DNA of 5,456 bases from an uncultured bacterium (GTDB lineage Bacteria; Planctomycetota; Planctomycetia; Pirellulales; UBA1268), in the NCBI GenBank assembly GCA_937959175.1, contig CALGAS010000357.1:1-5456 (forward strand), in the 5' to 3' direction. The notes under the pieces are model-generated. The model was given only the letters and a program-made list of their open reading frames with translations. It was not told the origin of the DNA and ran no database searches. A program made the position numbers and the translations under genes. Positions 1 through 4,228 of the stretch are shown one piece after another; within the stretch, counting starts at the first letter, position 1, and every line of letters begins with the position of its first letter.

Positions 1-544
1 CGTTCAGCAGCGACTTCTGGGCCAGCGCGCGGGGCAGCGTCGCCACCAGGGCTGCCAGTCGGTCGTTGTCACCAAAACTGGTGCGGAGTTCCTCGACGCT
101 GACCGTGTCATTCTCGTTGATCACCGGAATCGAGCCGTAATCGAGGAGGGCTCGGAGGGTGTTGCGAATGTTGAGATAGCGAGTCCGATGCTGGAGATCG
201 TCGGCCACCAGCAGGACCTGTGCCACATGCCGGCCCTGCCGCCCAAGCGCCCGTTCCCAGGCTTCGGTCAGGCAGCTCTGACCAAGGGCCGCCACCGCCT
301 GAAGGTGGGCAAGTTCGGCAGGCCGCCGGCCGAGCCCGATCCGTCCCATGCCGGCCGCGACGGCGCCGGAACTGACCAGCACGACCTGCCGACCCTCGCG
401 GCAGATGGCATCGATCTGCCGGCCGAGCAGTTCGATGCGTCCCGCATCAAGGAGACCATCTTCGCCGGTGAGCACCCGGGAGCCGACCTTGACGACAAGC
501 AGGCGGGCGGAGGCCACAATGGGGTGTCGGGGGGGCTCAGTCAT
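1..544 (-). CDS. proB: Glutamate 5-kinase, N-terminal part (runs off left edge)
   Basis: Catalyses ATP-dependent phosphorylation of L-glutamate to glutamyl 5-phosphate, the first step of proline synthesis, in the cytosol. The visible 181 codons show the amino-acid-kinase fold signatures in order: VVKVGSRVL (residues 17-25, phosphate-binding start), VLVSSGAVAAGM (55-66), LQAVAALGQ (81-89), NENDTV (143-148) and FGDND (157-161, glutamate/feedback-proline region). The frame is uninterrupted from an ATG at 544 to the edge. A GGAGG lies about 15 nt upstream, a rather long spacing, so the start is likely but not certain. Family members are about 260 residues, or about 370 with a C-terminal PUA domain; the remainder, including any PUA domain, lies outside the window. 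It is transcribed divergently from purF. The last visible residues (PRALAQKSLLN) do not obviously match the usual 'gA-L-L-LLTD' stretch. Confidence 0.95.
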   Translation of the reverse strand, partial: MTEPPRHPIVASARLLVVKVGSRVLTGEDGLLDAGRIELLGRQIDAICREGRQVVLVSSGAVAAGMGRIGLGRRPAELAHLQAVAALGQSCLTEAWERALGRQGRHVAQVLLVADDLQHRTRYLNIRNTLRALLDYGSIPVINENDTVSVEELRTSFGDNDRLAALVATLPRALAQKSLLN

Positions 545-705
545 TGGCCGAGGCAGAGGCCTCCGGGGCGGGGCAGGACAAGGCCTGTATGGTATCCAGG
601 CCCCGACGCAAGCGATACACTGAGCGGCAGCAGGCGTCACGGCCGCCGTTTCCGCCGCCGTTGGGGCCGCCCGGTGGCCCCCGAGCCAAAGCCGAAAAGA
701 GAGCG
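545..705. promoter_or_regulatory. Divergent proB/purF intergenic region
   Basis: These 161 bp separate the starts of proB (minus) and purF (plus), so promoters for both genes should lie here or overlap the gene starts. I see no convincing sigma-70 pair. The best plus-strand -10-like hexamer is TACACT at 616-621 (four of six matches) without a recognisable -35. On the minus strand, TACCAT within 'ggatacca' (about 590-596) is equally weak. An 8-bp palindrome GAGGCCTC sits at 556-563 close to the proB start. The plus frame of purF is open through this region with no stop, but the encoded peptide is Arg/Pro/Ala-rich and does not look like protein. Confidence 0.35.
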
Positions 706-2280
706 ATGAGCGACCTGCGACACGAGTGCGGCCTGGCGGCCATCTACCACCTGCCCGCCGCCGACACGAGCCCCCTCTGCCCGGGGCAGGATCAGGAGCA
801 GGCCTCCCGACTGATGCCGAGGATGCTTCTCGACATTCAGAACCGGGGCCAGCTTTCGGCCGGGATGACCGCCTGGCATCCCCATCGCAGCCAGTTGCTG
901 GCCACCTACAAGGATGTGGGCGGCGTCAGCGAGGTGTTTCGGATGAGCCACCGTGGCAAATACGAGAGTCTGATGGAACAGCATGCCGGGCGGGCCGCCA
1001 TCGGGCATGTCCGGTATGCCACCTGCGGTGCCGAAGACCGGGGCTACGCCCAGCCCCTCGAGCGGCCCCACATCCAGAAGCGAAAGTGGTTCGCCTTCGG
1101 CTTCAATGGGCAACTGGCCAACTATCCCGAGCTGCGGGCCGAGATTCTCGCCACTGACGACGCTCACCTCGCCCGCGACAACGACACCGAGGTGATCCTG
1201 CACGCCATCGGCCGGGAACTCTCCGGAACTGCCGATCCGAGCCCGGCGGAGATGTTGGCCGCCATCGCCCGCCGCTTCGACGGGGCCTGGAATCTGGCGA
1301 TGCTCGATGCCTGCGGCCGGCTGATCGTGGCCCGCGATCCGCTCGGCATCCGGCCGCTGGAGTACGCCCGGCTGGGGCCGCTGGTGGCCGCCTGCAGCGA
1401 GAGCGTGGCGCTGCTCAACCTCGGCTTTCCGGCCGAGTCGATCCGATCGCTCGAGCCCGGGACGGCCCTGGTCGTCGAGGGCGACCAGCTGCGGATCGAG
1501 CGGTTTGCCGAGGCCCCGAATCGGGCCCGCTGCTTCTTCGAATGGGTCTATTTCGCCAACGTGGCCAGCACGATGGACGAGCGGAGCGTCTATCTCTCCC
1601 GCAAGCGGCTCGGCGAAGAACTCGCCGAGCTGGAAACGGTGCCGGTCGACCGGGATACCGTCGTTGTGCCCGTTCCCGACACCAGCAAAGCCGCCGCTGA
1701 CGCCATGGCCTACCGCCTGGCGATTCCGTCGGTGGAGGGTCTGATCCGCAATCGCTACACCGGCCGAACCTTCATCGACGGCGCGGCCGGCCGGCGGCAG
1801 AAGGCGGAGACCAAATACACGCCCCTCCGGGAGGTGCTCGAGGGGAAGCGGGTCTTCCTCGTCGAAGACTCGATCGTCCGGAGCACGACGATGCGAGTGT
1901 TGTTGGGCAGGATGCGATCGCTGGGTCGGGCTCGAGAAATCCATGTTCGCGTCGCCTGCCCCCCGATCGTGGCGCCCTGCTTCTACGGGATCGACATGTC
2001 GACGATCGACGAACTCTTTGCGCCCGAGTTCCTCGCCGGCGGCCCGCTCACCGAGGAGGCCCAGGCGCGGATGGCAGCCCAGCTGGGAGCCGACTCGCTG
2101 CGGTATCTGCCGGTCGAGTCAGTGGCCCGGTCGATCGGTTTCGAGGCCGACGAGCTCTGCCAGGCCTGTCTCACTGGCCGCTATCCGACACCGGCGGGGG
2201 AGCGGCTCTATCAGATTGCGCTGGCACAGTCGGAGTCGGGCCAGCGGACGGCTCGGACGTACGAGCCGGCGACGCCGTGA
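706..2280 (+). CDS. purF: Amidophosphoribosyltransferase (PurF-type, divergent)
   Basis: Transfers glutamine-derived ammonia to PRPP to give 5-phosphoribosylamine, the committed step of purine synthesis (cytosolic). It encodes 524 residues, slightly longer than usual (about 470-505). The N-terminal class II glutaminase has predicted nucleophile Cys8 (ECGLAAIY), HVRYATCG (101-108), NG at 134-135 (oxyanion hole) and DNDTEVI (158-164). The phosphoribosyltransferase half has GLIRNRYTGRTF, EGKRVFLVEDSIVRSTT (PRPP loop, 386-395) and PCFYGID. Cys276, Cys425, Cys485 and Cys488 fall where the four Fe-S ligands of Bacillus-type PurF occur. The ATG at 706 is chosen over an in-frame ATG at 544 because Cys must be near the N-terminus. 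A seven-residue propeptide ending in Glu would be removed, as in Bacillus and human enzymes. The upstream AAGAGAG is a weak ribosome site. Oddities: 'PDTSK' replaces the usual PDSG, the loop has Ser for Gly, and the 3' end overlaps trmB. A paralogue with altered substrate is possible. Confidence 0.9.
   Translation: MSDLRHECGLAAIYHLPAADTSPLCPGQDQEQASRLMPRMLLDIQNRGQLSAGMTAWHPHRSQLLATYKDVGGVSEVFRMSHRGKYESLMEQHAGRAAIGHVRYATCGAEDRGYAQPLERPHIQKRKWFAFGFNGQLANYPELRAEILATDDAHLARDNDTEVILHAIGRELSGTADPSPAEMLAAIARRFDGAWNLAMLDACGRLIVARDPLGIRPLEYARLGPLVAACSESVALLNLGFPAESIRSLEPGTALVVEGDQLRIERFAEAPNRARCFFEWVYFANVASTMDERSVYLSRKRLGEELAELETVPVDRDTVVVPVPDTSKAAADAMAYRLAIPSVEGLIRNRYTGRTFIDGAAGRRQKAETKYTPLREVLEGKRVFLVEDSIVRSTTMRVLLGRMRSLGRAREIHVRVACPPIVAPCFYGIDMSTIDELFAPEFLAGGPLTEEAQARMAAQLGADSLRYLPVESVARSIGFEADELCQACLTGRYPTPAGERLYQIALAQSESGQRTARTYEPATP
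2171..2280. other. Tail-to-tail overlap of purF and trmB coding regions
   Basis: Both reading frames are open across these 110 bp, and each ends inside the other gene. The trmB stop (TGA, minus, 2173-2171) lies opposite purF codons 489-490, directly after the purF CxxC cysteines. The purF stop (2278-2280) lies opposite about codon 222 of trmB. Neither overlapping tail contains a recognised catalytic motif. There is therefore no room for a conventional bidirectional terminator between the genes, and their transcripts must share complementary 3' ends. Confidence 0.85.
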
Positions 2281-2944
2281 CCCGGCGGGGCGGGGCCGCG
2301 TTCGTCAGCCGCTCGAGGGCCGCCCGCCAGACCGGCAGGCCGGCCAGCCTTGTGCGACGTTCGAAGTGGGTTCGGTAGTCGAGGTCATGCCGCGGCTCGG
2401 AAGCCGCCTCCTCGCTCGGAGCGGCAAACAGGCCTGTCCGCGCGGCTGCCGCGAGGGCTTCCTCGAAATACTCTTCCACGTCGGTCCAGATATGGAGCAG
2501 GCTGCCGGTGGTCAGGACACGTCCCGCCTGGGCGAGGAAGCCTTCCGAGAGCACCCGCCGCTTCCGGTGGCGGGCCTTCCACCAGGGGTCGGGAAAGTAG
2601 ACATGCATGCCGGCCAGGCAGGCGTCGGGCAGCAGCGAGCCGACGATGAAGCCGGCGTCACCGCGGATCATGCGGGCGTTGCGGGCTGCGGCGGCGGCCA
2701 GTTTGCCGGCGGTGAGCCGGGCGTAGCCGTGGGCGATCTCGATGCCGAGAAAGTTGCGGCCGGCCGCCGCGGCGGCGGCCGACGTCAGAAAGAGCCCCTT
2801 GCCGCTGCCCACCTCGAGTTCGACGGGCCCCAGCTCCGGAAACGCCGTGCGGGGATCGAAGGGCTCGGGCAGCTCTTCCTGGGCCAGGAGGTGAAACGAA
2901 AGATCGAGCCCGGGATCCGGTCGGCGGGGAGGGCGGCGAGGCAT
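2171..2944 (-). CDS. trmB: tRNA (guanine-N7-)-methyltransferase
   Basis: SAM-dependent, Rossmann-fold enzyme that methylates G46 in the tRNA variable loop. It encodes 257 residues. Seen in order: a basic, Pro-rich N-terminus, ELPEPFDP (24-31), LEVGSGKG (43-50, SAM motif I), GIEI (67-70, SAM ribose acid), NARMIRGDA (89-97), YFPDPWWKARHRKRR (116-130, the family signature with catalytic Asp), WTDVEEYF (153-160) and THFERRTRLAGLPVWRA (192-208, degenerate form of the usual 'T.FE.....G..v' end). Homologues end shortly after this point. Here about 40 further Ala/Pro/Ser/Thr-rich residues follow, the last 36 or so read antisense to the 3' end of purF. The ATG at 2944 lies 7 bp after the fabZ stop with no clear Shine-Dalgarno, which suggests translational coupling to fabZ. 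Confidence 0.95.
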   Translation of the reverse strand: MPRRPPRRPDPGLDLSFHLLAQEELPEPFDPRTAFPELGPVELEVGSGKGLFLTSAAAAAAGRNFLGIEIAHGYARLTAGKLAAAAARNARMIRGDAGFIVGSLLPDACLAGMHVYFPDPWWKARHRKRRVLSEGFLAQAGRVLTTGSLLHIWTDVEEYFEEALAAAARTGLFAAPSEEAASEPRHDLDYRTHFERRTRLAGLPVWRAALERLTNAAPPRRVTASPARTSEPSAGPTPTVPAQSDRAAPPPVSDSGQ

Positions 2945-2951
2945 CAGCCGC

Positions 2952-3488
2952 TCACGTCGTCACGCCGTCGCTCGCCGCATCGGCAGCGGGAGCCAGCAGG
3001 TCGGCGGGCAGCGGCACGCCCTTGATCAGGCCGTCGACCACGATGTTGTCGTTGACGAGTCCCTGGAAACGGCAGACGATCATCGCTCGCCGCCTGACGC
3101 GGATCCGCTCGACTGCGATTACCAGCCGATCGCCGGGAACCACCGGCTCTCGGAAGCGAACCTCTTCGAGCCCGCCGAAGCCGACCACTTCGGCATCGAG
3201 AAGGTTGTATTTCTGGCTGAAGTAGCTGGAGAGCTGCGCCGCCGCCTCGCACATCATGACGCCCGGCATCAGTGGCACCTTGGGAAAGTGCCCGCGGACC
3301 CAGAACTCGTCGTGGGTCACGTTCTTGTAGCCGACGCAGCGGGCCCGGGCTTCGTCCTCATGGACAATCGCCGTCAACTGCTCCATCTCGAACCGCTGCT
3401 TGTTCCAGCGACGGATTTCATGAATGTCGGCGATGACCTGGTCGAGATCGTACTCGTCCGGGTTGATGATGTAATCGCGGGGGGCCAC
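2952..3488 (-). CDS. FabZ-like 3-hydroxyacyl-[ACP] dehydratase (hotdog fold)
   Basis: Probably removes water from 3-hydroxyacyl-ACP in type II fatty-acid synthesis, in the cytosol. It encodes 178 residues, compared with about 150 for E. coli FabZ; the excess is an N-terminal stretch (MAPRDYIINPDEYDLDQV) and a short Ala-rich tail. The core signature is GHFPKVPLMPG (66-76) followed by MMCEAAAQL (78-86). His67 and Glu81 match the catalytic His/Glu pair, and the central helix is intact. GFGGLEEVRFREPVVPGDRL (103-122) is the usual FabZ substrate-channel strand region. No ATG precedes residue 35 after the upstream gene's stop. The GTG at 3488, with GAGAA 8 nt upstream, is the best start and retains the N-terminus I recall from planctomycete homologues. 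It lies between the small basic protein gene (32 bp gap) and trmB (7 bp gap), likely in one transcript. I leave the symbol blank because fabZ versus a lineage-specific dehydratase cannot be settled here. Confidence 0.88.
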   Translation of the reverse strand: MAPRDYIINPDEYDLDQVIADIHEIRRWNKQRFEMEQLTAIVHEDEARARCVGYKNVTHDEFWVRGHFPKVPLMPGVMMCEAAAQLSSYFSQKYNLLDAEVVGFGGLEEVRFREPVVPGDRLVIAVERIRVRRRAMIVCRFQGLVNDNIVVDGLIKGVPLPADLLAPAADAASDGVTT

Positions 3489-3520
3489 GGCGACGGTTCT
3501 CGCGGGTGACGGGGGGCCAA

Positions 3521-3619
3521 TCAGGTGCGGATGTGCTTCCGCTTCATCTTGCGGGCCTTGCTGTTGGCCGGCCTGGCTCCGTGGTTGGCTTTCTTGAGGT
3601 TGCGGTGGGGCTTGGCCAT
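3521..3619 (-). CDS. Small, highly basic 32-residue protein of unknown function
   Basis: A short frame from ATG (3619) to TGA (3521). The peptide begins MAKPHRNLKKANHG and ends KARKMKRKHIRT. Twelve of its 32 residues are Lys or Arg, three are His, and none is acidic, so it should bind nucleic acid or ribosomes. GGAG lies 6 nt before the ATG (TGGAGACCGTCATG), a good ribosome site. The Lys/Asn/His-rich composition is unlike the Ala/Pro/Arg/Gly-rich peptides of the non-coding frames here, which argues that it is real. It sits 32 bp upstream of the fabZ-like start, same strand, probably as first gene of the operon. I do not recognise a named family. The size and charge recall tiny ribosomal proteins such as bTHX or L36-type proteins, but the residues do not align convincingly, so this remains a guess. 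Confidence 0.72.
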   Translation of the reverse strand: MAKPHRNLKKANHGARPANSKARKMKRKHIRT

Positions 3620-3629
3620 GACGGTCTCC
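3613..3629 (-). promoter_or_regulatory. Shine-Dalgarno site and start of the small basic protein
   Basis: On the minus strand, TGGAGACCGTC precedes ATG. GGAG is centred about 8 nt from the start codon, better than the sites in front of purF, fabZ or trmB. This supports translation of the 32-codon frame. Confidence 0.6.
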
Positions 3630-3631
3630 AG

Positions 3632-3659
3632 AAAAGGGGCAGGCAACTGCCTGAGCCCC
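3632..3659 (-). terminator. Hairpin followed by TTTT, between membrane-protein gene and small-protein gene
   Basis: On the minus strand, GGGGC-TC-AGGCA-GT-TGCCT-GCCCC reads as two 5-bp stem blocks (3636-3645 with 3648-3659) separated by a 2-nt bulge, and is followed by TTTTCT. This is the shape of a rho-independent terminator, with a short T-run. It lies 47 bp after the stop of the membrane-protein gene and just before the ribosome site of the small-protein gene. It could end the upstream transcript or act as a leader hairpin or attenuator for the small-protein/fabZ/trmB operon. Confidence 0.55.
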
Positions 3660-3662
3660 ATA

Positions 3663-3671
3663 TTTGTACCA
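3663..3671 (-). promoter_or_regulatory. Weak extended -10-like element upstream of the small-protein operon
   Basis: On the minus strand, TGGTACAAA contains the TGn spacing of an extended -10 and a hexamer TACAAA (four of six matches to TATAAT) in an otherwise GC-rich stretch (TACAAATAT). No good -35 is visible at 17-18 nt. If active, transcription would begin near 3656, so that the adjacent hairpin would form the 5' end of the leader RNA. Confidence 0.25.
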
Positions 3672-3706
3672 CGCTCCTGGTCGCCTCGCCATGGCCAGCT
3701 GAACGC

Positions 3707-4177
3707 TCAGCCGCGGTGCTCGGCGGCAACGGCCTCCCGCACGCTCGTGCGGATGATCTCGAAGAGGCTCGCCGTGAGAAAACCGAGCAGGCCACCGAGC
3801 ACGGCCGAGGAAGCTCCGCCGAGCACGGCCCCGGCCGGCGAGGCGGCCGCCAGCCGGATCAGGGTCAGACCACCGGCGACCCCCCCGGCTGCCGCCCCGA
3901 CGCCGGTGGCCACCGGGACGAGCCGGCTTAGCGGCGTCCGCTGCTCCAGGTGACTCGGCGGGTTGGCGGGGAGTCGGGGGGGCGGACGGGGCACCCGCTC
4001 CAGCCGACTGTCGGCTGAATCCCGCAACTTCGTGCCAATGGCGTTGCCCGCCACATGCATCGCGACGCTTGCCGCCAGAACGACCACCGCGAGCCAGCCG
4101 GCGATCCCAAGCCAGTTGATCGCCCCGCAGGCGACCGCCAGGGCGATAGCGAGCCAGGCGTAGGTGGAACGTCGCAT
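3707..4177 (-). CDS. Hypothetical four-helix membrane protein
   Basis: 156 residues, no recognised family. Hydrophobic segments are seen at about 7-20 and 24-44 (Trp-containing, closely spaced hairpin), then a hydrophilic Arg/Pro-rich linker (about 50-84, with RVPRPPPRLPANPP), then two Gly/Ala-rich segments at about 86-109 and 114-139, ending in a short charged tail (EIIRTSVREAVAAEHRG). The two-plus-two helix layout with small-residue-rich helices suggests an integral inner-membrane protein. No catalytic or ligand motif is visible, and there is no cleavable signal peptide. GGGAG 6 nt before the ATG at 4177 is a strong ribosome site and supports this start. It lies 51 bp downstream of the repeat-protein gene on the same strand. 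Function cannot be inferred from its neighbours. Confidence 0.75.
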   Translation of the reverse strand: MRRSTYAWLAIALAVACGAINWLGIAGWLAVVVLAASVAMHVAGNAIGTKLRDSADSRLERVPRPPPRLPANPPSHLEQRTPLSRLVPVATGVGAAAGGVAGGLTLIRLAAASPAGAVLGGASSAVLGGLLGFLTASLFEIIRTSVREAVAAEHRG

Positions 4178-4200
4178 GAAAAACTCCCGCCTGTAGTATA
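4178..4200 (-). promoter_or_regulatory. Ribosome-binding site and TATACT -10-like hexamer before the membrane-protein gene
   Basis: On the minus strand, TATACT (4200-4195, five of six matches to TATAAT) is followed by ACAGGC, then GGGAG and TTTTTC before the ATG. The ribosome site is strong. The promoter reading is tentative because no -35 hexamer exists in the GC-rich sequence upstream, and the leader would be only about 10 nt long. Confidence 0.35.
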
Positions 4201-4208
4201 GGCGGCCG

Positions 4209-4228
4209 GCCGGCGGGGGGCCGCCGGC
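4209..4228 (-). terminator. Perfect 8-bp GC hairpin abutting the repeat-protein stop codon
   Basis: GCCGGCGG (4209-4216) and CCGCCGGC (4221-4228) form an 8-bp perfect all-G/C stem with a 4-nt loop. It begins at the base immediately after the TGA of the repeat-protein gene in the direction of transcription. No T-run follows, so it is not a classical intrinsic terminator. It may block 3' exonucleases, assist termination, or reflect the local GC bias. Confidence 0.4.

Noticed and set aside
544..705. In-frame upstream extension of purF starting at the ATG at 544
   Set aside because: It would place 61 Arg/Pro-rich residues before the catalytic Cys, which must become N-terminal. The ATG at 706 leaves a plausible seven-residue propeptide.
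637..1944. 435-codon open frame antisense to purF
   Set aside because: It is a GC-bias shadow. Its Gly/Pro/Arg/His-rich peptide has no domain, while the plus strand encodes clear PurF motifs.
1943..3025. 360-codon plus-strand open frame across the purF end and opposite trmB
   Set aside because: Composition is Arg/Ser/Pro-rich and no motif is present. The opposite strand carries TrmB signatures throughout.
3506..3953. Two overlapping plus-strand frames opposite the small protein and membrane protein
   Set aside because: Neither has a ribosome site or recognisable sequence. Both are antisense to better-supported genes.
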